Notes: generated by a model not told the origin, from the sequence alone. A stretch of DNA of 64,000 nucleotides from Actinobacteria bacterium HGW-Actinobacteria-2 (GCA_002841335.1 PHEY01000001.1:310964-374963); one strand, 5' to 3'; positions 34,840 through 44,547 are shown, counted from the first letter of the stretch. Numbers and translations: made by a program.

Positions 34840-35406
34840 ATGAGTCTGTTGCGCTTCACCGCCCGCACGCTATTGGCGAGCTACTTCGTCATCAACGGGA
34901 TCAAGGCGGTCAGGAACCCCCACGACTTCGCCGAGTCGGCCCAGCCCGTCGTCGACAAGGTGCTGCCCCCGTTGAAGTCGGTGTTGCCCGAAGAAGCCGC
35001 CGGGTTCCTCCCCCGTGATGCGATCGGCGTCGCCCGCTACTGCGGCATCGCCCAGATCGTCGGCGGAATCGGCCTGGCCACCGGTGCCGGGCGGCGGATG
35101 AGCGCCGGACTGTTGGCCGCCACCATGGTTCCTCAACTCATGACGAACAACCCGATAAAGGCTGCTGCGGACGACCGCGCCAAGTTCGGCGCCGATGCCG
35201 CCCTCCTCGGCGGTGTGGTGTTGGCCGCCCTCGACACCGAGGGCGAGCCGGGTCTGGCTTGGCGATTCCGCGCCTACCGCCAACTCACCGCGAAGGAGTC
35301 GGCCCGCCGTAAGGCGGAGGCTGCCCGCGCCAAGCAGGCCGTGACCACCGGTGCCGTCAAACGTGCCCGTGGTCTGCGCCGGCAGATTGAGAGCGCCGTT
35401 TCTTGA
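34840..35406 (+). CDS. DoxX family membrane protein
   Basis: A 188-residue protein. The N-terminal FTARTLLASYFVINGIKAVRNP and the two later hydrophobic stretches (RYCGIAQIVGGIGLATG, AGLLAATMVPQLMTNNP, AALLGGVVLAALDTEG) fit DoxX. The last ~50 residues are a basic cytoplasmic tail. DoxX proteins in mycobacteria join a superoxide dismutase/thiosulfate transferase complex in oxidative stress; the location near sigH fits. Its TGA overlaps the TTG start of aroA. Confidence 0.85.
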   Translation: MSLLRFTARTLLASYFVINGIKAVRNPHDFAESAQPVVDKVLPPLKSVLPEEAAGFLPRDAIGVARYCGIAQIVGGIGLATGAGRRMSAGLLAATMVPQLMTNNPIKAAADDRAKFGADAALLGGVVLAALDTEGEPGLAWRFRAYRQLTAKESARRKAEAARAKQAVTTGAVKRARGLRRQIESAVS

Positions 35407-36677
35407 GCACGTGGTCTGCGCCGGTCGCTGGCGGGCCGATCACCGGGACGGTGCAGGTTCCCGGATCCAAGTCGGCATCAGCGCGGGCCTTGGTGTTGGC
35501 AGCCCTGTCCGATGGCCCTTCGAGGCTGTTGGGCGTCCTCGACTCCCGCGACACCCACCTGATGCGCGCCGGCCTGGAGACTCTCGGTGCACGGCTGCGC
35601 GACGGTGATGGCGAACTCATCGTGCAACCCATCGGTGAGGTCACCGGTGGAGGCCGCATCGACGTCGGCCTGGCCGGCACCGTGATGCGCTTCCTGCCAC
35701 CGATCGCCGCCCTCGCCTCGACCACGACTCATTTTGTCGGCGACCCGGCTGCGTCGCAGCGTCCGGTCGGTCCGCTGCTGGACGCCTTGACCCAGCTCGG
35801 CGCCACCATCACCGGACCGGGATCACTTCCGTTCGCCGTCACTGGCGGGGACGGCGTGGTCGGCGGTGCGGTGAGCGTCGATGCCGGGGCGTCCAGCCAG
35901 TTCATCTCCGCCTTGTTGCTCGCCGCGCCGCGCTACCGCGATGGGCTGCGGATCACCCACACCGGCGCCACGGTCCCGTCGCGGCCACACATCGACATGA
36001 CCTGCACGATGCTGGCCCGGCACGGCGTGCGGATCGGCCAACCTGATGAGCGCACCTGGATCGTCGAGCCGGGAGCTATCCACGCCCTCGATGCCGTGGT
36101 CGAGCCCGATCTGACCAATGCGGCCACCATGTTGGCCGCCGCACTGGTCACCGGTGGAGAGTTGACCACCTCCTGGCCGACGCAGTCGGTGCAGGCTGCT
36201 GACCAGTTGGCCGCCGTCTTGGCCGCCTTCGGGGGCAGCCTCAGCTACGCCGACTCCCCCACCGGCCGCACCCTCACCGTCCGTGCCGAGGGCGTGCACG
36301 GTGCCGACGTCGACCTGCACGAGGTCAGTGAACTGACCCCGGTGGCGGCCGCGCTGGCCGCCGTGGCCGACGGCCCCAGCACGATCAGTGGGGTCGCCCA
36401 CATCCGCGGCCATGAGACCGACCGCCTCGCCGCCCTCGCTACCCAGTTGCGCCACCTCGGCGTCGGAGCCACCGAGACCGCCGACGGTTTGCAGATCGTG
36501 CCGGCCGAACGCACCGGCGGGGTCTTCGCCACCTACGCCGATCACCGGATGGCACATGCCGGAGCCCTGATCGGCCTGGTCACCCCGGGCATCGAACTCG
36601 ACGACGTCGGTTGCACCACCAAGACGCTTCCGAACTTCGAACAGCTGTGGGCCGACCTGGTGGAGGGCTCATGGTGA
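35403..36677 (+). CDS. aroA: 3-phosphoshikimate 1-carboxyvinyltransferase (EPSP synthase)
   Basis: A 424-residue EPSP synthase, the sixth shikimate-pathway step. PGSKSASARALVLAALS (~20-36, Lys binding substrate), GLAGTVMRFLPPIAAL (~90, the LAGTxxRF motif; an unremarkable class I-type residue pattern), DAGASSQFISALLL and HETDRLAALATQLRHLG are conserved. The start is TTG at 35403, overlapping doxX by 4 bases, so it is translationally coupled. Confidence 0.95.
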   Translation: MSTWSAPVAGGPITGTVQVPGSKSASARALVLAALSDGPSRLLGVLDSRDTHLMRAGLETLGARLRDGDGELIVQPIGEVTGGGRIDVGLAGTVMRFLPPIAALASTTTHFVGDPAASQRPVGPLLDALTQLGATITGPGSLPFAVTGGDGVVGGAVSVDAGASSQFISALLLAAPRYRDGLRITHTGATVPSRPHIDMTCTMLARHGVRIGQPDERTWIVEPGAIHALDAVVEPDLTNAATMLAAALVTGGELTTSWPTQSVQAADQLAAVLAAFGGSLSYADSPTGRTLTVRAEGVHGADVDLHEVSELTPVAAALAAVADGPSTISGVAHIRGHETDRLAALATQLRHLGVGATETADGLQIVPAERTGGVFATYADHRMAHAGALIGLVTPGIELDDVGCTTKTLPNFEQLWADLVEGSW

Positions 36678-37669
36678 GCCGGCGGGTCCACGACGAGATC
36701 ACCGTCGATCCGCACCACGGTTTCGAGCGGGCGGGACGCCGCTCGCGTCCGCGCACCAAGGACCGTCCCACCTACGACATGGCCCAAGACGGGTGGGTCG
36801 TTGCGGTCGACCGCGGGCGCTACCGCTGCCGGATCGAGGAGCACGACCAGATCGTCACCGCAGTGAAGGCGCGGCCCCTGGGACGCAAGGCCGTGATCGT
36901 CGGCGATCGAGTGCGACTGGTCGGAGACACCTCCGGCGTGGACGGCAGCCTGGCCCGAATCGTCGAGGTCGGTGACCGTGACACGGTGCTGCGCCGCACC
37001 GCCGACGACGACGACCCCTACGAACGTCCGGTGGTGGCCAACGCCGACCAACTGGTGATCGTGGCCGCACTGGCCGACCCGCCCCCCCGGGTGGGCATGA
37101 TCGACCGGATCCTGGTGGCTGCCTACGACGCCGGACTCGACCCGTTGCTGGTGCTCACCAAGTCCGACCTGGCCGCGCCCGATGGGCTGATGGCCACCTA
37201 CCGTCCGCTCGGGGTCAATGTGGTCGCAGTCGAGCCCGGATCGAATCTGGACGAACTGCGTGCCGCGCTCACCGGACGGATGAGCGTGCTGGTCGGGCAT
37301 TCCGGAGTCGGCAAGTCCACCCTGGTCAATGCGCTGATCCCGGGCGTCGACCGAGCAACCGGCGAGGTCAACGATGTCACGGGACGGGGCCGCCACACTT
37401 CCACCAGCGCCATCGCCTTGGAGCTCCCCTCCCCCGGCGGCTGGGTGATCGACACCCCCGGAGTGCGCTCCTTCGGCCTGAGTCACGTCACCCCGGATTC
37501 GTTCATCGCCACCTTCAGCGACCTGGCCGAGCTGATCGTCGACTGCCCCCGTGGCTGCCGTCACGACACCACCGCGGTCGACTGCGGCCTGGATGCTGCC
37601 GTGGCTGCCGGGCGACTCAGCACCGAGCGGTTGGAGTCGTTCCGAAGGATGGAACGCGCGTTCGGATAG
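36671..37669 (+). CDS. rsgA: ribosome small-subunit-dependent GTPase RsgA
   Basis: A 332-residue circularly permuted GTPase that checks late 30S maturation. After a basic N-terminal extension (~40 residues) comes the OB fold (VVAVDRGRYRCRIEE, KAVIVGDRVRLV), then G4 LTKSDL, G1 GHSGVGKSTLVNAL (~210), G3 DTPGVR, and the zinc-binding C-terminal domain CPRGCRH...C. ATG 36671 is used because GGAGGG precedes it by 3 bases and the frame overlaps the end of aroA by 7 bases. Confidence 0.93.
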   Translation: MVSRRVHDEITVDPHHGFERAGRRSRPRTKDRPTYDMAQDGWVVAVDRGRYRCRIEEHDQIVTAVKARPLGRKAVIVGDRVRLVGDTSGVDGSLARIVEVGDRDTVLRRTADDDDPYERPVVANADQLVIVAALADPPPRVGMIDRILVAAYDAGLDPLLVLTKSDLAAPDGLMATYRPLGVNVVAVEPGSNLDELRAALTGRMSVLVGHSGVGKSTLVNALIPGVDRATGEVNDVTGRGRHTSTSAIALELPSPGGWVIDTPGVRSFGLSHVTPDSFIATFSDLAELIVDCPRGCRHDTTAVDCGLDAAVAAGRLSTERLESFRRMERAFG

Positions 37670-37679
37670 ATTGGCGTTC

Positions 37680-38474
37680 ATGGCTGAGCAATCCTGGACC
37701 GATGACCTGCGCCTTGCCCACGTGCTGGCCGATCAGGCCGATGCGATCACGATGAATCGGTTCCGGGCCTCGGATCTGATCGTGACCTCGAAGCCCGACC
37801 TCACCCCGGTCAGCGACGCCGATACTGCCGTTGAGGACGCCATTCGCACCAGCCTGTCGCGGACCCGTCCGCGCGATGCCGTCCATGGCGAGGAACGCGA
37901 GGATTCCGGCTGGGGGCCGCGTCGGTGGGTCATCGACCCGATCGACGGCACGGCGAACTACGTCCGGGGGGTGCCGGTCTGGGCCACCCTGATCGCCTTG
38001 ATGGACGGCGACGAAGTGGTGGTGGGCGTGGTCTCCGCTCCAGCGCTGTCGCGGCGCTGGTGGGCGGCCAAGGGAGGCGGCGCGTTCACCGGCCGCAGCT
38101 TGCTGCAAGGCACCCGCTGTCGCACCTCACGGGTCAGCGAGATCGCCGACGCCAGCTTGTCCTACTCCTCTATCGACGGCTGGGTCGAGTGCGGCCGCGG
38201 GCAGCAGTTCGTCGACCTGCTGCGGGAATGCTGGCGCACTCGTGCCTTCGGCGACTTCTGGAGCTACATGTTGCTGGCCGAGGGCGCCGTCGATCTGGCG
38301 GCCGAGCCAGAGTTGGCACTGCACGACATGGCGGCGGTCTCGATCGTGGTCACCGAGGCGGGCGGCACGTTCACCAACCTGGACGGACGCCCTGGCGTCG
38401 ACGGCCCCGGTGCGATCGCCACCAACTCCCTGCTGCACACCGAGACGGTGCGTCGGCTGGCGCCCAACGCCTGA
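37680..38474 (+). CDS. hisN: histidinol-phosphatase, inositol-monophosphatase type
   Basis: A 264-residue Mg-dependent phosphatase. HGEERED (~68), WVIDPIDGTANYVRG (~84-98) and ELALHDMAAVSIVVTEAGG (late metal Asp) are the IMPase motifs. In actinobacteria the copy next to rsgA dephosphorylates histidinol phosphate (HisN). It starts 10 bases after rsgA. Confidence 0.88.
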   Translation: MAEQSWTDDLRLAHVLADQADAITMNRFRASDLIVTSKPDLTPVSDADTAVEDAIRTSLSRTRPRDAVHGEEREDSGWGPRRWVIDPIDGTANYVRGVPVWATLIALMDGDEVVVGVVSAPALSRRWWAAKGGGAFTGRSLLQGTRCRTSRVSEIADASLSYSSIDGWVECGRGQQFVDLLRECWRTRAFGDFWSYMLLAEGAVDLAAEPELALHDMAAVSIVVTEAGGTFTNLDGRPGVDGPGAIATNSLLHTETVRRLAPNA

Positions 38475-38491
38475 GTCTCGGCGCGTCATCG

Positions 38492-38517
38492 CCGACCCAC
38501 CTGGGTCTCTGGGTCGG
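38492..38517. terminator. hairpin between hisN and the DUF2510 gene
   Basis: An 8-bp inverted repeat CCGACCCA/TGGGTCGG with a 10-base loop between two convergent stop codons. No T run on either side. Confidence 0.4.
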
Positions 38518-38534
38518 GCGGAGCGAGCCTTGCC

Positions 38535-39419
38535 TCAGGAGATCGCCAAGTTGGCGGTCAGGGTGTCCATCAGCGCCACCACGTCGTCACGTTCCTGGGT
38601 GGCTTCGCCGAAGAAGGCATACCGACCCTGAGCGGTATCCACCACCACCACGCGAATCCGCGAACCCTTGCTCTGAATGTCGGTGTCACTCCAGGTGTAG
38701 GAGGCATCGGCCTGCACCGCCGGATGGCCGGAAACCGACGTCTTCTTCAGGTCCAAGGTGTCCGGTGCCCGGTAGCGGCTCATCACGTCGGTGCCGCCGA
38801 GGCAGGCCACGATGGTGCGCGCTTGGGTCTCCAAGGAGGTGTTGGCATCGGCGAAGTTGGTCGGCCCGATGACCATCTGGTTGAACCAGGTCGGCTCGAT
38901 GGTGAGCGTGTAGCCCTGCGCGGCTTCCAGGTACCGCACCGAGTTCATCGCCTGCGGCCCCTCCCATCCGTCCGGGGCCGGCATCGACATCGGACCCACC
39001 TGAATGCGGTCCTTGTACACGGTCGCGGAGACGTCCTGGATGGGACCCTCCTGATCGCAGCGCAGCCGGGTGATGCTCGGGCTGGGCACTGACGGGGTCG
39101 GAGTGGGCGTTTCGCTCTCGTTCCACGACGAAATGGTCGGCGAGTAGGTGGGCACCGGTCCGCCGATCGGCGACGGTTTGAACGGATTGAAGATCACCAG
39201 GGCAACCACCACGAGAACCACCATCAGCCCGGCCAGTAGCGCCCACAGCCAGCCCTTGCCGCCGGACGAGGTGGGTCCACCGCCGCCGCTCGGCCCACCA
39301 GGGCCGCCGCCGGAGGCGGCTGCGTCGTCCCGCACCTGGGTCGTCCAGGTCTGACCGTCCCAGAAGCGCAGACGGTTCGGCACCTTGGCCGGATCGGGAT
39401 ACCACCCGGGGGAACTCAT
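38535..39419 (-). CDS. DUF2510 membrane protein with secreted C-terminal domain
   Basis: A 294-residue protein. Residues ~5-27 (GWYPDPAKVPNRLRFWDG then QTWT) form the DUF2510 motif; a Gly/Pro/Ser linker follows; one membrane helix (~66-90, LWALLAGLMVVLVVVALVIF) leads to a Pro/Thr/Ser-rich stalk and a ~170-residue extracytoplasmic domain with two Cys that could pair (LRCDQEG, IVACLGG). ATG 39419 is selected by AGGAG 8 bases upstream. The outer domain is not recognised; similar architectures bind or sense cell-envelope components. Confidence 0.75.
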   Translation of the reverse strand: MSSPGWYPDPAKVPNRLRFWDGQTWTTQVRDDAAASGGGPGGPSGGGGPTSSGGKGWLWALLAGLMVVLVVVALVIFNPFKPSPIGGPVPTYSPTISSWNESETPTPTPSVPSPSITRLRCDQEGPIQDVSATVYKDRIQVGPMSMPAPDGWEGPQAMNSVRYLEAAQGYTLTIEPTWFNQMVIGPTNFADANTSLETQARTIVACLGGTDVMSRYRAPDTLDLKKTSVSGHPAVQADASYTWSDTDIQSKGSRIRVVVVDTAQGRYAFFGEATQERDDVVALMDTLTANLAIS

Positions 39420-39454
39420 CGCCAGACTCCTGAGGGCTGCGTCATGCGCCAAAC

Positions 39455-40264
39455 CTACCGGGACGCGCCAGGTTCTCCCGGCCCGGTTCGGATTCGCGGA
39501 ATTGCGGCCAACAGGGCGGCGGTGTACTCGGTGGACGGGTGGGTGTAGACCTGCTCGGTCGGTCCGGACTCGACGATCCGGCCGGCCCGCATCACCGCCA
39601 GTTCGTCACACAGGTGACGCACCACCAGCAGGTCGTGGCTGACCACGATCAGGCTGAGGCCTTCGGCAGCCACCAGGTCGGTCAGCAAGTTGAGGACCTG
39701 GGCGCGCACGGACACGTCCAACGCGGACACCGGCTCGTCGGCGATCAGCACCTCCGGCTTGGGCGCGAGCGCCCGGGCGATGGCGATGCGCTGGCGCTGG
39801 CCCCCGGAGAACTCGTGCGGATAGCGGTCGGCGGCGTCAGGTTCCAGATCGACGGCGGCCAGCACTTCGGCCAGTCGGGTTCGGTGGTCCAGCCCGTCCA
39901 GCTGGGGACGCAGCAGCCGCGAGCGCAACGGCTCGGTGATGATGTCACCCACCCGCATCCGCGGATTGAGCGAGGAACGCGGATCTTGGAAGACCATTTG
40001 CACCGATGCACGTAGGAAGCCGCGCCGACGCTCAGGCAGCGCAGTGATCTGGGTGCCCTCGAACCACACCCGTCCTGAGGTGGGCCGATCCAGACCGGCC
40101 AGCAGGCGCACCAGGGTCGACTTGCCCGATCCCGACTCCCCCACGATGCCCAGCCGGGCACCCGGCGCGATCCGAAGATCGACGTCGGTCAGCGCCGGAA
40201 CCTCACGTCCGTCGTTGTGGTAGCGCCGAGTGAGTCGCTCAGTGCGGAACAGGTCTGCGCTCAT
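39455..40264 (-). CDS. dipeptide/oligopeptide ABC transporter ATPase (OppF/DppF-like)
   Basis: A 269-residue ATPase, last gene of the five-gene peptide transport operon. Walker A GESGSGKST (~39-47), Q loop VFQDPRSSLNPRM, signature FSGGQRQR, Walker B EVLIADEPVSALD and the H loop VSHDLLVV are complete. ATG 40264 overlaps the preceding gene by 4 bases. It lacks most of the C-terminal oligopeptide extension with the iron-sulfur-binding Cys set seen in some OppF/DppD. Confidence 0.92.
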   Translation of the reverse strand: MSADLFRTERLTRRYHNDGREVPALTDVDLRIAPGARLGIVGESGSGKSTLVRLLAGLDRPTSGRVWFEGTQITALPERRRGFLRASVQMVFQDPRSSLNPRMRVGDIITEPLRSRLLRPQLDGLDHRTRLAEVLAAVDLEPDAADRYPHEFSGGQRQRIAIARALAPKPEVLIADEPVSALDVSVRAQVLNLLTDLVAAEGLSLIVVSHDLLVVRHLCDELAVMRAGRIVESGPTEQVYTHPSTEYTAALLAAIPRIRTGPGEPGASR

Positions 40265-41103
40265 CGCTTCGCCCCCGCGTCGGGCTGATAGAAATCCTCC
40301 ACCACGGGCAACCGCTGACCAGGGGTGGCCGCATCGAGTTGTGCGGCGGCCACCAGTCCCTTCGTGTAGGGGTGCTGTGGGTTGGCGAACAGGTCCGCCA
40401 CCGACCCGGTCTCCACGATCCGGCCGTCCAGCATCACCACCACCTGATCGCACACCTGGGAGACCACCGCCAGATCATGGCTGATGAACAGGCAGGCCGC
40501 CCCGGAGGCCTCCAGCACCTCGTCCAGCTTTGCCAACACGGTGGCCTGGACGGTGACATCCAAGGCGGTGGTGGGTTCGTCGCAAATCACCAGGTCGGGG
40601 GCGTTGATCAGAGCCATCGCCAGGATCACCCGCTGTCGCTGGCCACCGGAAAGCTGATGAGGGTAGGCGTCGGCTACCCGGTCGGGATCGCTCAGCCCCA
40701 CCTCGGCCAGCATCCGCACCACCGCGGCGCGCGCCGGACCCGATTCGGCGCCGGCGTGCAGGCGCAGCACCTCGGCCACCTGGCGACCAACCCGCATGGT
40801 GGGGTCGAGTGCGGTCATCGGCTCCTGGAACACCATCGAGACCACATCGCCACGAAGGCGAGCCAAGCCGGACTCGGACAGCTGGGTGATCTGGTGGCCG
40901 GCGAGTTCGACCGTGCCCGACACCCGGGCATACTCCGGCAGCAGGCCCATCACGGCCAACGCGGTGACCGTCTTGCCCGACCCGGACTCGCCGATCACGC
41001 CGAGACGGCAACCGGCGTCCAGGCTGAAGCACACCCCGTCCAGGGCCGGACGACGGTGGCGACCGAAGGTGACGGTCAGGTCGCAGACCTCGAGCAGAGT
41101 CAT
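40261..41103 (-). CDS. dipeptide/oligopeptide ABC transporter ATPase (OppD/DppD-like)
   Basis: A 280-residue ATPase. Walker A GESGSGKTVT, Q loop VFQEPMTALDPTM, signature LSGGQRQR, Walker B DLVICDEPTTALD and H loop ISHDLAVV. The QHPYT segment near the C-terminus (FANPQHPYTKGL) is typical for the OppD/DppD group. ATG 41103 overlaps the permease gene by 4 bases. Confidence 0.92.
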   Translation of the reverse strand: MTLLEVCDLTVTFGRHRRPALDGVCFSLDAGCRLGVIGESGSGKTVTALAVMGLLPEYARVSGTVELAGHQITQLSESGLARLRGDVVSMVFQEPMTALDPTMRVGRQVAEVLRLHAGAESGPARAAVVRMLAEVGLSDPDRVADAYPHQLSGGQRQRVILAMALINAPDLVICDEPTTALDVTVQATVLAKLDEVLEASGAACLFISHDLAVVSQVCDQVVVMLDGRIVETGSVADLFANPQHPYTKGLVAAAQLDAATPGQRLPVVEDFYQPDAGAKR

Positions 41104-41912
41104 GCCACCTCCCGCAGTCTCGGGTCGAGGTAGTCGCGCAGGCCGTCGCCCAGCAGGTTGAAACCGAGGACGGCCAGGGCGATCGCCAGGCCGGGCCAGA
41201 CCGCCTGCAGCGGGGCCACGAAGATGTAATCCTGGGCATCGCGCAGCATGTTGCCCCAGGTGGGGTTGGGACGCGGCGTGGCCAGGCCCAGATAGGACAG
41301 TGCGGCCTCGGCCAGGATCGCCATGGCGAAGCCCACCGACGACTGCACCCCGAGCACCGGCGCGATGTTGGGGGCAACGTGCCGGCCGGCGATCCCCCAC
41401 CGTGAGGTGCCCGACGCGCGCGCCGCGAGCACATAGTCGGCCGCCATCACCTGCAGTGTGCCGGCGCGGGCCACCCGCGCGAAGGCCGGAATGCTGGCCA
41501 CCCCGATCGAGACCATGGCGGTGAGCGTCGAGGCGCCGAAGACCGAGGCCAGGAGCATCGCGAGAAGCAGTGCCGGCAGCGCGTAGACCACATCGGAGAT
41601 GCGCATCACCACGTCGTCGATCCAGCCACCGGCTTGTCCGGCCAGCATGCCCAGCGGTGCGCCGATCACCGCGGCCAGACCCACCGAGATGATGCCGACC
41701 AGCAGGGTCGTTCGAGCGCCGACGAGCATCCGGGAGAAGATGTCGATGCCGAAGCCGTCGGTGCCCAGCCAGTGCACCGGTCCGGGCGGCTGCAGCCGTT
41801 GTCCGGGAACCACCTGGATGGGGTCGAACGGCGTCCAGAACAGCGACACCACCGCGGCCAGGGTCACTACACCGACCAGGAGGAGCCCGGCGATCAACTG
41901 CGCCTTCTTCAT
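41100..41912 (-). CDS. peptide ABC transporter permease (OppC/DppC-like)
   Basis: A 270-residue permease. One N-terminal helix (~5-27), then the periplasmic segment HWLGTDGFGIDIFSRMLVGAR that is typical for DppC, and about five helices with the EAA-loop ARASGTSRWGIAGRHVAPN contacting the ATPases. ATG 41912 has a GGAGGGG ribosome site and overlaps the upstream permease by 4 bases. Confidence 0.92.
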   Translation of the reverse strand: MKKAQLIAGLLLVGVVTLAAVVSLFWTPFDPIQVVPGQRLQPPGPVHWLGTDGFGIDIFSRMLVGARTTLLVGIISVGLAAVIGAPLGMLAGQAGGWIDDVVMRISDVVYALPALLLAMLLASVFGASTLTAMVSIGVASIPAFARVARAGTLQVMAADYVLAARASGTSRWGIAGRHVAPNIAPVLGVQSSVGFAMAILAEAALSYLGLATPRPNPTWGNMLRDAQDYIFVAPLQAVWPGLAIALAVLGFNLLGDGLRDYLDPRLREVA

Positions 41913-42871
41913 CGCCCCTCCTGGACGGCGCGCTGCCGCGGGTCGATGAGCACGTAGGAGAAGTCGACCAGGGCACTGATCACCAACACCGCGAGCACCA
42001 AGAACATCACCGTGCCCTGCACCACCAGCAGGTCGCGTTGCGCGACCGCCGTCAACAGCAGTGAGCCCAAGCCGGGCAGGTTGAACACCGACTCGACCAC
42101 GATCGCCCCGACCAACACCGAGGAGACCTGCAGGCCCAACACGGTGACCAGTGAGATCGCCGCGTTCCGAAGCCCGTGCCGCAGCAACGCGCCCATCGGA
42201 CGCCAGCCGATCGCCCGGGCGGTGCGGTAGTAGTCCTCGTTGAGGACTTCGACCAGCGCGGTTCGGACGTAGCGGATCAGCACTGCGGCCTGCACCACCG
42301 ACAAGGTGACCACCGGCATCACCAGGTGCCGCGCCCAGGACGCGGGGTTCTCGCTGAGCGGGACGTAGCCGTTGGCCGGAAGCCAGCGCAGCCAGACCGC
42401 GAACACCATCACCGCCAGGATGCCGCCCCAGAACACCGGGATCGCCATCCCCGCCTGGGCGCTGGCACTGACCAGCACCCCCTGCCAGGAGCGTCGCTTG
42501 AGGGCGGCGACCATGCCGGCCGGGACGGCCAGCAGCAGCGAACCGACCATCGAGAGGCCGACCAGCCACATGGTCACCGCGAGCCGTGGCAGCAACAGCG
42601 AAATCACCGAATCGCCGCTGAGGTGCGACACCCCGAAGTCCCCGACCAGCACGTGGCCGAACCAGTCCAGATACTGCACGATCAGCGGGCGATCCAACCC
42701 GAGTTGGGCGCGCAACTGTGCGACCTCATCAGGCGTCGCCTGCGTCCCCAACAGGGTTTGAGCGACATCGCCGGGCAGCGCCTGGGTGATCACAAAGATC
42801 AGCACCGATGCGCCCACCAGGCTGACCACGAACACGCCCAGGCGTTTGAGAATCCGCCCGGCGAGTTGCAT
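41909..42871 (-). CDS. peptide ABC transporter permease (OppB/DppB-like)
   Basis: A 320-residue permease of about six helices. The start LKRLGVFVVSLVGASVLIFVI followed by LPGDVAQTLLG matches OppB/DppB, and the EAA loop is YRTARAIGWRPMGALLRHGLRN. It lies 15 bases after the binding-protein gene. Confidence 0.92.
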   Translation of the reverse strand: MQLAGRILKRLGVFVVSLVGASVLIFVITQALPGDVAQTLLGTQATPDEVAQLRAQLGLDRPLIVQYLDWFGHVLVGDFGVSHLSGDSVISLLLPRLAVTMWLVGLSMVGSLLLAVPAGMVAALKRRSWQGVLVSASAQAGMAIPVFWGGILAVMVFAVWLRWLPANGYVPLSENPASWARHLVMPVVTLSVVQAAVLIRYVRTALVEVLNEDYYRTARAIGWRPMGALLRHGLRNAAISLVTVLGLQVSSVLVGAIVVESVFNLPGLGSLLLTAVAQRDLLVVQGTVMFLVLAVLVISALVDFSYVLIDPRQRAVQEGR

Positions 42872-42886
42872 GGTGAGGCCCGCGGC

Positions 42887-44425
42887 CTAGCGGCTGGCGA
42901 TACTGGTCAAGTCGAAGCTGAGCGAGCTCGCGTTCGCGGGCAGACCGGTGATCGTGTTCTTGGTGATCACCAGGTTCGGCAGCGCAAAGAGCCAGATCGC
43001 GGCAGCATCGTCGGCCAGGTACCGCAGTGACGCCTTCATCCCGGCGACGGCCTGGGCTTCGTCCGAGGCCGCGTCAGCATTGGCGTACAACTGCTGGAAC
43101 TTCTTGGAGTCGTAGTGCCAGTAGTACTTCGGGTTGGCGAACTTGCCGAAGTCGCGTGGCTCGGTGTGAGCCACGATCGTCATGTCGTAGTCGCCCTTGG
43201 TGAAGACCTCCGGAATCCAGCGAGCAAACTCCAACTCGTCGACCTTCACGGTGACCCCGACGTCGCGCAGCTGGCTGGCCACGAACTGTGCCGACTTCAC
43301 CGCGTACGGCACCACCGGGACGCGCAGGCGCAGGGTGAGTCCGTTGGCGTAGCCAGCCTCCTTGAGCAGCTGCTTGGCCTTCTGCGGGTTGTAGGCATTG
43401 GTCGCAGTCAGATCCTCGTACCAGGGGTCGGTGGGCACCGACATCGAGCCGATCAGGGTGCCCTGACCGTTCCAGGCGGTATCGAGCAAGGCCTTGCGGT
43501 CGATCGCCATGGTGAGAGCCTGGCGGACCTTGAGATCCTTCAGCGCCTTGGTGGTGTGGTTCAACCCGAGGACGACCTCGCCGTTGGTGGTGCCGTTGAT
43601 GACGGTGAACCGGCTGGTGTCGGAGAACTGTGCCAGAGCGTCCGGCGCTTGCAGGTTGGAAATGATGTCCAGATCACCAGACAGCATGGCCGCGTTCTCA
43701 GCGTTCGGATCGAGGAAGTAGCGGAAGACCACCTTGTCGAAGCGGGCCGGCGTGCCCCAGTAGGCGGTGTTGGCCGCCAATGTCACGCTCTGACCCTTGT
43801 CGTGGGAGGCGAAGGCGTAGGGACCGGAGCCGGCAGTGGCGTTGTTGAGGTCGCCGGAGAACGCCGGATCCAGGATCATGCCGACCGTGGTGGTCAGGTC
43901 GTACAGCCACATCAGCGAGGGATGGGTGAGCTTGATCTGCACCTGATGCTCGTCGAGTGCGGAGTAGCTGGCGATCGGCGCCAGTTGCGCCTGAAGAGTG
44001 CCGGTCAGCTTCGCGTCGGCCTTCATCCGGTCCAGATTGGCGACCACCGCGGCCGCGTTCACCGGGTTGCCCGAGGCGAACTTGGCCGCCGGGTTCAGGT
44101 GGAAGGTGTAGGTGAGTCGGTCAGGGCTGATCTCCCAGGCCTGCGCCAGCAGCGGCTTCAACGCTCCATCGGAGTCCACCTTCACCAGGGTCTCGTACAC
44201 GTTGTAGAGCAGCACCTGCGGAATCGAGGCGTCCGGGTTGTGCCAGGCGTCCATGCTGGCCGGTTCGAGGGTCGCACCAACGACGAGCGTCTTGGCCTGT
44301 GCGGGAGTGGCGCCACCGCCGTCGGTACAGCCGGCAAGACCAAAGCCCAAAGTGAGCCCGAGGACCACGGCGACAGCCTTGATCACTACGGAACGGGGAC
44401 GCCGCGAGGCATCAGCGAAGCTCAT
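42887..44425 (-). CDS. peptide-binding lipoprotein of the ABC transporter (SBP family 5)
   Basis: A 512-residue solute-binding lipoprotein. The signal peptide ends in lipobox LAGC (Cys33). Family-5 blocks are VGATLEPASMDAWHNPDASIPQV, LAQAWEISPDRLTYTFHLNPAAKFASG, FKDKGQSV-like ASHDKGQSVTL, and VRQALTMAIDRKALLD. It determines the substrate of the operon: di/oligopeptides, or another family-5 ligand such as nickel or opines; sequence alone cannot choose. GGAGGG sits 3 bases ahead of the ATG. A leader hairpin (44447-44452 with 44458-44463) and a possible -10 TAGACT (44479-44474, minus strand) lie upstream. Confidence 0.93.
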   Translation of the reverse strand: MSFADASRRPRSVVIKAVAVVLGLTLGFGLAGCTDGGGATPAQAKTLVVGATLEPASMDAWHNPDASIPQVLLYNVYETLVKVDSDGALKPLLAQAWEISPDRLTYTFHLNPAAKFASGNPVNAAAVVANLDRMKADAKLTGTLQAQLAPIASYSALDEHQVQIKLTHPSLMWLYDLTTTVGMILDPAFSGDLNNATAGSGPYAFASHDKGQSVTLAANTAYWGTPARFDKVVFRYFLDPNAENAAMLSGDLDIISNLQAPDALAQFSDTSRFTVINGTTNGEVVLGLNHTTKALKDLKVRQALTMAIDRKALLDTAWNGQGTLIGSMSVPTDPWYEDLTATNAYNPQKAKQLLKEAGYANGLTLRLRVPVVPYAVKSAQFVASQLRDVGVTVKVDELEFARWIPEVFTKGDYDMTIVAHTEPRDFGKFANPKYYWHYDSKKFQQLYANADAASDEAQAVAGMKASLRYLADDAAAIWLFALPNLVITKNTITGLPANASSLSFDLTSIASR

Positions 44426-44547
44426 GTGCCCTCCAGGGGTTGTCGTCCCCGCACCACGCGGGGAGGCGCGCCGAGTCTACCGGAGGAGGTGTCGGCCCTG
44501 GCGGGTCCGCCCGCTGGGTGTCCACAATCGGCCCCGTGGGGCCCGAT

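Noticed and set aside
39455-44425. nickel or opine transporter instead of peptide transporter
   Set aside because: Cannot be excluded, but no metal-binding or other ligand-specific signature was visible in the binding protein; kept as generic peptide/family-5.
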